The position numbers and the translations under genes were made by a program. Shown here in pieces: positions 36,136-44,475 of a DNA stretch of 64,000 nt. Source of the DNA: Phyllobacteriaceae bacterium (GTDB lineage Bacteria; Pseudomonadota; Alphaproteobacteria; Rhizobiales; Rhizobiaceae). The notes below the pieces were generated by a model that worked only from the letters and a program-made list of their open reading frames with translations, made no database searches and was not told the origin of the DNA. Location: positions 372,001 through 436,000 of the forward strand of contig JADJTR010000002.1 in assembly GCA_016711085.1 (NCBI GenBank), in the 5' to 3' direction. Every line of letters begins with the position of its first letter. Position 1 is the first letter of the stretch.

Positions 36136-36467
36136 GTGCGCTTTTGTGCGCCCCGCATTCCGCCCGAAAAGCCAATGCAGTACGGCTTCGCAGAGAGCTT
36201 CAACGGTCGCATGCGCGATGGGCTTCTCAATGAGACGCTGTACTTCGATCTCGACGACTCCGGCGCAAAGACCGCGGTCCGAGTCGCCGACTTCGACACC
36301 GCGCGCCACACTCGGCGCTCGGATACCTCACGCCCGCGGCCTATGCCGCCAACTTCACCGCAACAGGCGATCGGCTGCGCAATCCCGACCGGCTCTGCCG
36401 ATCGTCTGGTGCTCCAACCGCGCCACACGGCGTAAAACCCGCCGAGGCTCCAATCGCCGTTGGATGA
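36136..36467 (+). mobile_element. IS3-family OrfB C-terminal remnant
   Basis: KPMQYGFAESFNGRMRDGLLNET is the catalytic-Glu block of an IS3-type integrase core. After a frameshift near 36304 it continues ALGYLTPAAYAANF and ends near 36467. The N-terminal part is absent. It lies 40 bp outside the right att repeat and runs straight into the tail of a mutarotase gene. Confidence 0.75.
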
Positions 36468-36571
36468 AAACTCTGTGGCAGGTCATGACCGATCCGTGCC
36501 AGGCGGCGTTGGAAAGCCGGGCCGGCGGCGACTGGTGGGCGATGATGGAAGAATTGTTTCACCATGACTGA
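36468..36571 (+). pseudogene. L-rhamnose/L-fucose mutarotase-family C-terminal fragment
   Basis: About 33 codons: VMTDPCQAALESR, then DWWAMMEELFHHD and TGA. The W-W-x-x-M-E-E-x-F-H ending is that of DUF718 sugar mutarotases found in non-phosphorylative fucose and rhamnose clusters. The rest of the gene has been replaced by the IS3 remnant. It overlaps the following SDR by 8 bp, showing they were one operon. Confidence 0.6.
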
Positions 36572-37307
36572 CCGGCTGGCTGGAAAGACGGCTCTTGTGA
36601 CCGCCGCGGGGCAGGGAATCGGCCGGGCTTCGGCCCAGGCCATGGCCGCCGAAGGCGCGCGGGTGAACGCCACCGGCATCAATGCCGGCGCCCTAGCCGG
36701 CCTGGCCGGGCGCGGCATCGAAACCCGGCTCCTGAACGTGCGCGACCCAGCCGACATTGCCCGGGCGGCGACCGAGGCGGGGGCGGTGGATGTACTGTTC
36801 AATTGCGCCGGCTTCGTCGCCAACGGCACGATCCCTGGATTGCGACGAGGACATGTGGGCCTTCAGCCTCGATCTGAACATGACGGCGATGTACCGGATG
36901 TGCCGCGCCTTCCTGCCCGGCATGCTGGAGCGGGGCGCCGGTTCGATCATCAACATGGCGTCGGTCGCCTCGTCGATAATCGCCGCGCCCAACCGCTTCG
37001 GCTATGGGGCGACCGAAGCCGGGGTGATCGGCCTGACCAGGGCCATCGCCGCCGATTTCGTCACCAGAGGCATTCGCTGCAACGCCATCTGCCCCGGCAC
37101 GGTGGAAAGCCCATCGCTGGAGGAACGGCTTTCGTGACCGCCGGGGATTACGAGGCGGCGCGGCGCGCCTTTGTCGCCCGTCAGCCCATCGACCGGATCG
37201 CCAAGGCCAATGACATCGCGGCCCTTGTGGTCTATCCGGCTTCGGTTGAGGCTTCCCCCTCCACCGGCGTCGCGCATGTGATCGACGGCGGCTGGTCCAA
37301 TGTCTGA
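36564..37307 (+). CDS. SDR-family dehydrogenase of a fucose/rhamnose-type pathway, damaged
   Basis: Short-chain dehydrogenase, about 247 codons. It starts MTDRLAGKTALVTAAGQGIGRA (TGxxxGIG-type NAD site, here AAGQGIG). The middle part is one frame off between about 36835 and 37120 (SLDLNMTAMYRMCRAFLPGM, INMASVASS, YGATEAGVIG), then returns (FVARQPIDRIAKANDIAAL, HVIDGGWSNV). In YxxxK the Lys is Glu (YGATE). Two indels plus a lost catalytic Lys suggest either decay or several sequence errors. Context with a mutarotase tail and a FAH-family gene suggests 2-keto-3-deoxy-L-fuconate dehydrogenase or similar. Confidence 0.75.
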   Translation: MTDRLAGKTALVTAAGQGIGRASAQAMAAEGARVNATGINAGALAGLAGRGIETRLLNVRDPADIARAATEAGAVDVLFNCAGFVANGTIPGLRRGHVGLQPRSEHDGDVPDVPRLPARHAGAGRRFDHQHGVGRLVDNRRAQPLRLWGDRSRGDRPDQGHRRRFRHQRHSLQRHLPRHGGKPIAGGTAFVTAGDYEAARRAFVARQPIDRIAKANDIAALVVYPASVEASPSTGVAHVIDGGWSNV

Positions 37308-37316
37308 GGAATCGCC

Positions 37317-38159
37317 ATGAAACTCTTGCGCCACGGTTCGCCGGGGGCCGAAAAACCCGGTCTTCTGCACAACGACGGGACGATCCGCGATCTGGCGGGG
37401 GTCATTCCCGATATCGGCGGCGCGGTGCTGTCGGATGCGGGCCTTGAGAGGTTGCGCGGGGTCGACGCGGCCAAATTGCCCATCGTCGCGCCGGAGACCC
37501 GGCTGGGCCCCTGCGTGGCGGGAACCGGCAAATTCATCTGCATCGGCCTGAACTATGCCGATCACGCCGCGGAAAGCGGCATGGCCGTGCCGCCCGAGCC
37601 GGTCATTTTCATGAAGGCGACCTCCGCCATTTGCGGCCCGAATGATCCCCTCGTCATTCCCCGCGGATCGGAAAAGACCGATTGGGAAGTGGAACTGGCT
37701 GTCATCATCGGCACACGTGCGAAATATGTGTCGGAAGATCAGGCGCTTGCCCATGTCGCCGGCTATGCGGTGACCAATGACGTGTCCGAACGCGCCTTTC
37801 AGATCGAGCGGGCGGGCCAATGGACCAAAGGCAAAAGCTGCGACAGTTTCGGCCCGATCGGACCATGGCTGGCGAACCGCGACGAGATCGCCGATCCGCA
37901 GGATTTGGCGCTGTGGCTGAGCGTGAACGGACACAGGGAACAGGACGGCTCGACGCGGACGATGGTCCATGGCGTGGCGTTTCTGGTCGCCTATCTGTCG
38001 CAATTCATGACGCTGCACCCCGGCGACGTGATTTCCACCGGCACCCCGCCCGGCGTCGGCATGGGAAAGAAACCGCCGCGCTACCTCAAGGCGGGCGATG
38101 TCGTCGAAACGGGGATCGCCGGTCTCGGCCGGCAGCGCCAAGATGTCATTGCGGGTTGA
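37317..38159 (+). CDS. Fumarylacetoacetate-hydrolase-family enzyme (2,4-diketo-3-deoxy-L-fuconate hydrolase-like)
   Basis: 280 residues, intact. FAH-fold landmarks are GKFICIGLNYADHAAE, PVIFMKATSAICGPND, TDWEVELAVIIG (metal Glu pair), YAVTNDVSERAFQ and TGTPPGVGMG. It lies 9 bp after an SDR gene that is preceded by a mutarotase remnant, an arrangement of L-fucose/L-rhamnose degradation in which this enzyme splits the diketo acid into pyruvate and L-lactate. Substrate assignment is from context only. Confidence 0.85.
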   Translation: MKLLRHGSPGAEKPGLLHNDGTIRDLAGVIPDIGGAVLSDAGLERLRGVDAAKLPIVAPETRLGPCVAGTGKFICIGLNYADHAAESGMAVPPEPVIFMKATSAICGPNDPLVIPRGSEKTDWEVELAVIIGTRAKYVSEDQALAHVAGYAVTNDVSERAFQIERAGQWTKGKSCDSFGPIGPWLANRDEIADPQDLALWLSVNGHREQDGSTRTMVHGVAFLVAYLSQFMTLHPGDVISTGTPPGVGMGKKPPRYLKAGDVVETGIAGLGRQRQDVIAG

Positions 38160-38310
38160 GCCGCTTCCGGGGCCTGTTCGTCACCGGTGAGGGGCTTGTC
38201 TCCCCGTTCCAGCGCCGTTGCCTCTCGTCCGGCGGCGAATGATTGCGCGGACACGCCATGGACGGCGGCGATCCCGGCTGGCAAAGTCGGCGTGAACGAG
38301 GAATGAACCC

Positions 38311-38778
38311 ATGGCCGCCACCGCCGAAATCCGTCCCGTGACCGCCGGCGACGAGGCCGAATGGCGACGTCTGTGGACGGATTATCTCGCCTTTTACAAG
38401 ACGACCAAGCCGGAAGCGGTCTTTTCCGCGACCTTCGCCCGCATCCTCGCCGGCAACGCCAACGCCGCCGGGGCCGAATACGAGCCGCGCGGCCTGATCG
38501 CCGCGATCGACGGCAGGGCCGTCGGCATCGTCAATTACCTGTTCCAGCGCACCTGCTGGCTGGTCGAGCTGCAATGCTATCTGCAGGACCTCTACGCCGA
38601 TCCGGCGGTGCGCGGGACCGGTCTCGGCCGCGCCCTGATCGAAGCGGTGTACGCCCGCGCCGACGCCGCCGGCAGCCCATCCGTCTACTGGATGACGCAG
38701 GATTTCAATGAAACGGCGCGCCGGCTCTATGACCGCATCGGGACGAAGACGCCGTTCATCAAATATACGCGGGGGTAG
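38311..38778 (+). CDS. GNAT-family N-acetyltransferase
   Basis: 155 residues. It starts MAATAEIRPVTAGDEAEW. The acetyl-CoA loop is in LYADPAVRGTGLGRALIEAV, and the C-terminal motif is YWMTQDFNETARRLYDRIG. This resembles Gcn5-type small-substrate acetyltransferases. It is followed 10 bp later by a VWA gene on the same strand and may share its transcript. No substrate can be named. Confidence 0.85.
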   Translation: MAATAEIRPVTAGDEAEWRRLWTDYLAFYKTTKPEAVFSATFARILAGNANAAGAEYEPRGLIAAIDGRAVGIVNYLFQRTCWLVELQCYLQDLYADPAVRGTGLGRALIEAVYARADAAGSPSVYWMTQDFNETARRLYDRIGTKTPFIKYTRG

Positions 38779-38788
38779 GCGCCAACCG

Positions 38789-39982
38789 ATGTTCCTGCCG
38801 TTTTTCCTCGACCTGAAAGCCGCCGGCGTGCCGACGACGCTGCGCGAATACCTCACCTTGCTGGAGGGCCTGGAGGCGGGGATCGCCGATTTCGACGTCG
38901 AGGCGTTCTATTTCCTGGCGCGGGCGTCGCTGGTCAAGGACGAGCGTCACATCGACCGCTTCGATCAGGTTTTCGCCCGCGCCTTCAAGGGGCTGGAGGC
39001 CGTCGGCGGCGCGGCCGGCGAGGTCGCGGTCACCGACATCCCGGAGGAGTGGCTGCGCAAGCTGGCCGAAAAGCACCTGACCGAAGAGGACAAGAGGCTG
39101 ATCGAGGCGCTCGGCGGCTTCGACAAATTGATGGAGACGCTGAAAAAACGCCTCGAGGAGCAGAAGGGCCGGCACGAGGGCGGGTCGAAATGGATCGGCA
39201 CGGCCGGAACCTCGCCTTTCGGCGCCAACGGCTACAATCCGGAAGGCGTGCGCATCGGCCAGGACGCCTCGCGCCACCGCCGCGCGGTAAAGGTCTGGGA
39301 CAGGCGCGAATTCAGGAATTTCGACGATTCCGTCGAACTCGGCACGCGCAACATCAAGGTGGCGCTGAAGCGCCTGCGCCGCTGGGTGCGCGAAGGGGCG
39401 GAGGAGGAGCTGGACCTGCCCGGCACGATCCAGTCGACGGCCGAGCACGGCTATCTCGATGTGAAGACGCGGCCGGAGCGGCGCAACGCGGTGAAACTGC
39501 TGATGTTCCTCGATGTCGGCGGCTCGATGGACGACCACGTCCGCGTGGTGGAGGAACTGTTCTCGGCCGCCAACGCCGAATTCCGTCATCTCGAATGGTT
39601 CTATTTCCACAATTGCCTGTACGAACGGGTGTGGAAGGACAACCGCCGCCGCCACGACCGCATGATCGCGACCGCCGATCTCATCCATAAATACGGCCGC
39701 GACTGGAAGGTCCTCTTCGTCGGCGACGCCTCGATGAGCCCGTACGAGATCGCCGCCGCCGGCGGCTCGGTCGAGCATTGGAACCCGGAATCGGGCGCGA
39801 CATGGCTTGACCGCGTCACGGCGCAATGGCCGAACGCCGCCTGGATCAATCCCGTGGCGGAAAAGCACTGGGGCTTCACCCACTCGATCAAACTGGTGCG
39901 CGGGCTTTTTGCCGAGCGCATGTATCCGCTGACGCTTTCGGGGCTGGAGCGGGCGACGAAGGAACTGAGCCGGAAGCATTGA
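38789..39982 (+). CDS. VWA-domain protein of the CoxE family
   Basis: 397 residues. The N-terminal helical region (PFFLDLKAAGVPTTLREYLTLLEGL) and the central basic region (RREFRNFDDSVELGTRNIKVALKRLR) are typical of CoxE/YehP-like VWA proteins. The MIDAS segment is LLMFLDVGGSMDDH (DxGxS). Such proteins normally partner a MoxR-type AAA+ ATPase, as CbbO partners CbbQ, but no ATPase gene adjoins it here. The start at 38789 follows the family N-terminus. Confidence 0.88.
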   Translation: MFLPFFLDLKAAGVPTTLREYLTLLEGLEAGIADFDVEAFYFLARASLVKDERHIDRFDQVFARAFKGLEAVGGAAGEVAVTDIPEEWLRKLAEKHLTEEDKRLIEALGGFDKLMETLKKRLEEQKGRHEGGSKWIGTAGTSPFGANGYNPEGVRIGQDASRHRRAVKVWDRREFRNFDDSVELGTRNIKVALKRLRRWVREGAEEELDLPGTIQSTAEHGYLDVKTRPERRNAVKLLMFLDVGGSMDDHVRVVEELFSAANAEFRHLEWFYFHNCLYERVWKDNRRRHDRMIATADLIHKYGRDWKVLFVGDASMSPYEIAAAGGSVEHWNPESGATWLDRVTAQWPNAAWINPVAEKHWGFTHSIKLVRGLFAERMYPLTLSGLERATKELSRKH

Positions 39983-39999
39983 CGGGAAACGGCCTTTCA

Positions 40000-40096
40000 C
40001 CTCCCCCTTGCGGGGAGGCCGGACAGGAGATCCGGGCGGGTTGTCGCAATGCGGGAGCGAAAAATCACACCCACCCCTCCCCACAAGGGGGAGGGG
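40000..40096. repeat. Pair of GC-rich intergenic palindromes
   Basis: Two related hairpins with CCTCCCC/GGGGAGG arms: 40000-40006 with 40012-40018, and 40074-40082 with 40088-40096 (9-bp stem). They lie between the convergent VWA and lipoprotein genes. Palindromes of this type are dispersed between genes in Hyphomicrobiales and may end transcription from both sides, though neither has a clean U-run. Confidence 0.55.
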
Positions 40097-40108
40097 AAAT
40101 CCCGCCCC

Positions 40109-40507
40109 TCAGTCCACGCGCCGGCAGGTCGTCAGCGACGGGCCCTTGGTGAAGGCCCAGCGTTGCTGCTTCTTGTCGGAGAGCTTGCGGCCGAGCAGCA
40201 GCTCGACCTGGGCGATGAAGAGGTTGACCTGGTCGCCGCCACCTTCGGCTTTCAGCGCATATTCGACGAGGCAGGTGTGCTCGCCGACGGCGGTTTCCTT
40301 GCACTCGCCAACCGCGATTTCGGCGACCGATATGGTCGGGGCCTGCTGGCCGAGGCCCAGGAGATCGCCGATGCGGCCGGCCTGTTCGGCGATCTTGTTG
40401 ACCTCGCCGCCGATGCAGCGGGCGGCGGCTTCCGGCGTCACCGGCGCACAGCCGGGAATGGCGGCGAGAACGGCGAGGGCTGAGAGCGTGGATGCGGCGC
40501 GAATCAT
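40109..40507 (-). CDS. Hypothetical lipoprotein
   Basis: 132 residues. The signal peptide MIRAASTLSALAVLAAIPGC carries a lipobox (AIPGC, Cys20), so it is probably anchored in the membrane facing the periplasm. Several cysteines follow (ARCIGG, VGECKET, HTCLVEY, TTCRRV). No known domain was recognised. Confidence 0.7.
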   Translation of the reverse strand: MIRAASTLSALAVLAAIPGCAPVTPEAAARCIGGEVNKIAEQAGRIGDLLGLGQQAPTISVAEIAVGECKETAVGEHTCLVEYALKAEGGGDQVNLFIAQVELLLGRKLSDKKQQRWAFTKGPSLTTCRRVD

Positions 40508-40580
40508 GGGAAGGCCTCCTGCGACGGTTCAACACTAGCGCACAACCGCCGGCGGCCTATACGCGCCGCGACGCCGCGCC

Positions 40581-40835
40581 TCACGCCATGCCGAGCGCGG
40601 CTTTGTAGAGGTCGAGGATGGCTTCCGCTTCCTGGCGCTCGGTCTCTTCCTGCTTGCGCAGGCGGACGATGGCGCGCACCGCCTTGGTGTCGAAGCCGGT
40701 CCCCTTCATCTCGGCGTAGACGTCCTTGATGTCGTCGGCGATGGCCTTCTTGTCCTCCTCCAGCCGCTCGATGCGCTCGATGAAGGCGCGAAGCTGGCCG
40801 GCGGCGACGGTCTGCGAGGTCGGGGTGTCGTCCAC
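40581..40835 (-). CDS. GapR-family (DUF2312) DNA-binding protein
   Basis: 84 residues from a GTG start (VDDTPTSQTVAAGQLRAF), chosen because GGAG lies 8 nt upstream and the upstream extension lacks similarity. The family core is FIERIERLEEDKKAIADDI, then DVYAEMKGTGFDTKAVRAI and EAILDLYKAALG. GapR of Caulobacter is a coiled-coil nucleoid protein that binds overtwisted AT-rich DNA ahead of replication and transcription. Orthology is likely but not proven. Confidence 0.88.
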   Translation of the reverse strand: MDDTPTSQTVAAGQLRAFIERIERLEEDKKAIADDIKDVYAEMKGTGFDTKAVRAIVRLRKQEETERQEAEAILDLYKAALGMA

Positions 40836-41228
40836 GGGCGTTCTCCGGAAAAAAGGGCCGGCGGAATCGCGCGGCGGGTCGGCCACGGTGGTTGCCCGAC
40901 AGGGACGCCGCCGTCAAGCGGCGCAACTAACCCCTGTTGAGTGCGCCGCCATTCCTGATTTTTCCCCTGCCGTCGCAGTCCAATGGCGAAGCCCAAAGCC
41001 GCTATCGCGTTTAAGTCCGTCGACCCTCTGAGGCTAAAAAATGGCGAAAAATCCGAAGAAAAAATCGCAGGCGCCGGAGATAATCCTGTAGCGCTCTTCT
41101 GTTTCGAATAATTCCCAATTCGAAATCTGTCGAATTCAAATTGATTTCGTGGGCGTCACTTGCGCGAGGTCAATGCTCTCTAGCCTACGTGGATTTATGC
41201 TTTTGTGCTTTGAAAGGAGGGCGTTCAC
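40836..41228. other. 393-bp intergenic region
   Basis: Holds the GapR-family promoter on the left. The right half (about 41030-41220) is unusually AT-rich for this chromosome and leads to a small membrane-protein gene with a strong AAAGGAGG site. A 16-codon frame at 41041-41091 (MAKNPKKKS start) is visible but unsupported. Confidence 0.4.
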
Positions 41229-41399
41229 ATGAAAGCCGGTCTTTTTCTGATTGTATTGGGTGCGGCACTTTTTTTTGTCAGCAGTTCCATGGCAAACATT
41301 GTTACAGGACCCCCCGGTGATATGTTGGCCATGGTTGGAGTCGCGACTTTCTTGCTTGGCGCGATAGCAGTGGTTATCGGACAGTTTAAGCGCCGCTGA
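41229..41399 (+). CDS. Small two-helix membrane protein, 56 residues
   Basis: MKAGLFLIVLGAALFFVSS is a first hydrophobic helix, MVGVATFLLGAIAVVIGQF a second, joined by a short loop (NIVTGPPGDM), and the end is KRR, giving a likely hairpin in the inner membrane with both ends inside. AAAGGAGG at 41213-41220 sits 8 nt before the ATG, the best ribosome site in the neighbourhood. Codon use is less GC-biased than in flanking genes. No family recognised. Confidence 0.65.
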   Translation: MKAGLFLIVLGAALFFVSSSMANIVTGPPGDMLAMVGVATFLLGAIAVVIGQFKRR

Positions 41400-41500
41400 G
41401 GACCCGGTCCAAGGTCGATTCTGCCGAAGACCCGCAGCAAGTCGATTTTGAGGCCGGCGCGCGGATGTCGCGTCTATTTCGACGCCGATTTAACCACGTT

Positions 41501-42322
41501 TCACGCCCCGGCGCCGGTCCGCGTGCCGAAGTACTCGATGGCGTGCAAGGCGGGATCGCGGTTGATGCGCGCAAGGATCGGCGCGAGGCGGTCGGCCCAT
41601 TCGCGCTGGCCGGCCGCGTCGGCGATCAGGTCCTGGCGGATTTCGATCAGGGCATGGGGATAGCCCGGCACGGTGCAGTGGCGGAACATGGTGTCGCCGC
41701 GCAGCGCCCCGTCATAGGGCTCGTTGTCGCCGACGATGTGGCCGTGATCGGCGGCGAGCGCGGCGATCAACGGTTTGGCGACGCGGTCGTCGCGGTCCCA
41801 CAGCACACCGATCTCCCACGGCCGCTTGCGCCCCTGCAACTCCGGCGTGAAGGAATGGATCGACACGATCATCGGGGCGCGGCCGGATGCGGCGCGCACC
41901 TGATCGATCGTTGCCGACACTTTGGCGTGGTAAGGCCGGTAATAGCGCGCGAGGCGCGCCTCGCGCTCGCCATCGGCAAGCGGATGATTGCCCGGCACGA
42001 CGGCTCGGTCGTAGATGGCGCGGATCAGCGTCGGATCGTCTTCGCCGCGATTCGGGTCGATCAGCAGGCGCGACCACGACGCCATCACGGCGGGGGCGTC
42101 GAGCGCGGCGGCGAGCAGGCGGGTCACCGCCTCGACGCCGATGTCCCAGGCGATATGGCGCTCCAGCTCGTTGCCGGGCAGGCCGAGCGCGCCATACCGC
42201 GCCGGCAGGGCGTTTCGGGCATGATCGGCGATCAGCAACATGCCGCCGGACAGCTTTCCGGGGACGAACAGGCAGGCGTCTTCGTTTTCGGGCAGGACGA
42301 GCATGGGCGGGCGACCGGGCAT
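41501..42322 (-). CDS. N-formylglutamate amidohydrolase family protein
   Basis: 273 residues. Conserved segments of the family are LLIADHARNALP, HIAWDIGVEAV, IDPNRGEDDPTLI, IVSIHSFTP and DNEPYDG, together with EIRQDLIAD. These zinc enzymes hydrolyse N-formyl-L-glutamate (histidine degradation) or similar amides. No hut genes are nearby, so the substrate is uncertain. The start MPGRPPMLVLP was chosen by family length. Confidence 0.88.
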   Translation of the reverse strand: MPGRPPMLVLPENEDACLFVPGKLSGGMLLIADHARNALPARYGALGLPGNELERHIAWDIGVEAVTRLLAAALDAPAVMASWSRLLIDPNRGEDDPTLIRAIYDRAVVPGNHPLADGEREARLARYYRPYHAKVSATIDQVRAASGRAPMIVSIHSFTPELQGRKRPWEIGVLWDRDDRVAKPLIAALAADHGHIVGDNEPYDGALRGDTMFRHCTVPGYPHALIEIRQDLIADAAGQREWADRLAPILARINRDPALHAIEYFGTRTGAGA

Positions 42323-42516
42323 TGTGTTGTGCCGGCTTCTAGTCCCTAACGCATCGCGTTTGAAGCGCCTTTGGCGGCCGACGCCGCGCTTTGGCCAAGG
42401 TCGGGCCCTACAGCGGCCGGGTGCGGCGAATCGGCTTCCGTTCAAATCGATTGAAATATCGGGCGCCGCCTTGCGTTGACACGAGCGGGAGCGGAACCCT
42501 AAAGGAAGGCGTTGAA

Positions 42517-43020
42517 ATGCGGGGTCAACGGGCCTTGGGTCAGGCGACAGCGAAAGCCAGGATTGTGCGGCGTATCGGCGCGGCGGTTTTGCCGCTCGCG
42601 GCGCTTTGGCTTGCCGGCGCGACGCCGGCGCAGGCCGATTTTCGCGTCTGCAACGCGACGCAGAACCTGGTCGGCGTCGCCATCGGCTATCGCGCCGAGG
42701 CGGGGTGGATCACCGAAGGGTGGTGGCACGTCAAGGGATCGAGCTGCGCCACGCTGATCGAGGGGCCGCTCGCCTCGCGCTATTATTACCTCTACGCCGA
42801 GGACGCCGAGCGCGGCGGCCGCTGGGAAGGCCCGATCACCATGTGCGTGGCGGAGAATGAATTCAAGATTTCCGGCGTGAGCGACTGTTTCGCCCGCGGC
42901 TTCCAGCGCGCCGGCTTCCGCGAATACGACACGGGCGAACAGGCCAACTGGATGGTTCAGTTGACCGACGATGCGCCAGCCGCCAACGCCTCCGGCGGCG
43001 CAACCGGGACCAATCCATGA
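42517..43020 (+). CDS. DUF1036 secreted protein
   Basis: 167 residues. A long, basic N-terminus (KARIVRRIG) is followed by a hydrophobic stretch (AAVLPLAALWLAGA) and a TPAQA-D cleavage site, so it is exported. The mature part starts FRVCNATQNLVGVAIGYR and has WWHVKGSSCATLI and YYYLYAED, the DUF1036 core, with cysteines that may pair in the periplasm. The stop overlaps the pyk start by 4 bp (ATGA), so the two share an mRNA, a linkage common in Hyphomicrobiales. Function unknown. Confidence 0.85.
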   Translation: MRGQRALGQATAKARIVRRIGAAVLPLAALWLAGATPAQADFRVCNATQNLVGVAIGYRAEAGWITEGWWHVKGSSCATLIEGPLASRYYYLYAEDAERGGRWEGPITMCVAENEFKISGVSDCFARGFQRAGFREYDTGEQANWMVQLTDDAPAANASGGATGTNP

Positions 43021-44451
43021 GACGCAGCCGCAAAACCAAAATCCTGGCGACGCTGGGTCCGGCGTCGTCGGACGAAACGATGATTCGCAAGCTGGCCGAG
43101 GCCGGCGCGGACGTGTTCCGCATCAATATGAGCCATGCCGACCACGATTTGATGCGCACGCTGGTGGCGCGCATCCGCAATGTCGAACGCGGACTCGGCC
43201 GGCCGATCGGCATCCTGGCCGATCTCCAGGGGCCGAAGCTGCGGGTCGGCAAATTCGCCGAAGGCTCGGCCAGCCTGACGCCGGGCCAGCATTTCGTCCT
43301 CGACGACGACCCGACGCCGGGCAATTCGGAACGCGTGCATCTGCCGCATCCGGAAATCCTGCGTTCGGTCGAACCCGGACACCGCCTGTTGATCGACGAC
43401 GGCAAATTGCAATTGCGTTGCCAGTCGACCGACGGCAAGCGGCTGGTTTGCACGGTGACCACCGGCACCAGGATTTCCGACAAGAAGGGCGTCAGCCTGC
43501 CCGACACCGACCTTCCGGTCGGGGCGCTGACCGACAAGGACAGGCGCGATCTCGACGCGGCGCTGGAGGCCAAGGTCGACTGGATCGCGTTGTCGTTCAT
43601 CCAGCGGCCGGAGGACATCGCCGAGGCGCGCAAGATCGCCCGCGCCCGCCGCCATCCTGTCGAAAATCGAGCAGCCGCAGGCGGTGACCCGCCTCGCCGA
43701 AATAATGGAATTGTCGGACGCGGTGATGGTGGCGCGCGGCGATCTCGGCGTCGAGATGCCGCTCGAGGCGGTGCCCGGCATCCAGAAGCAGATCACGCGC
43801 GCGGCGCGTCGCGCCGGCAAGCCGGTGGTCGTCGCCACGCAGATGCTCGAATCGATGATATCCGCCCCGGTGCCGACGCGCGCCGAGGTGTCCGACGTCG
43901 CCACGGCGATTTTCGAAGGCGCCGACGCCATCATGCTGTCGGCCGAATCGGCGGCCGGCCAGTATCCGGCCGAGGCGGTGGCGATGATGGATTCGATCGC
44001 CCAGCGGGTCGAGCGCGATCCGAATTTCGGCGGCATCATGATGGCGCAGCGCTCCGAGCCGGAGCCGACGGCGGCCGACGCGATCTCGGCCGGCGCGCGC
44101 CAGATCGGCGAAACGCTGAAACTCTCCGCCATCGTCACCTGGACCTCGTCGGGCGCGACGGCGTTGCGCACGGCGCGCGAGCGCTCGCTGGTGCCGATCG
44201 TGGCCTTGTCGCCGGTGGTCGAGACGGCGCGGCGTCTCTCCATCGTCTGGGGACTGCACTGCGTCGTCACCGAGGATGCGCAGGACCTCGACGACATGGT
44301 CAACCGGGCCTGCCGCATCGCCACGTCGGAAGAGTTCTCCCGGCCCGGCGACCGCATCATCATCATCGCCGGCGTGCCGCTCAGGACGTCGGGCTCCACC
44401 AACATGCTGCGCATCGCCTATATCGGCTCGGACGGGTTGTCGGGGATCTGA
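43017..44451 (+). CDS. pyk: Pyruvate kinase, one frameshift
   Basis: Converts phosphoenolpyruvate and ADP to pyruvate and ATP. It starts MRRSRKTKILATLGPASSD, then FRINMSHADHD and ILADLQGPKLRVG. The frame is lost near 43640-43650 (expected AILSKIE) and resumes with AVTRLAEIMELSD, MVARGDLGVEMP, QMLESMISAPVPTRAEVSD and IMLSAESAAGQYP. One missing base restores about 478 residues, normal length. Loss in the barrel of a central enzyme is best explained as sequence error. Confidence 0.93.
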
Positions 44452-44475
44452 ACACCCGGTCAGGGCCGATTCGGC

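Noticed and set aside
40000..40096. Palindromes read as a CRISPR or IS end
   Set aside because: Only two copies, unequal sequence and no spacer regularity; they fit common intergenic palindromes.
41041..41091. 16-codon frame MAKNPKKKSQ...
   Set aside because: No good ribosome site and too short to support; kept only as a note in the intergenic entry.
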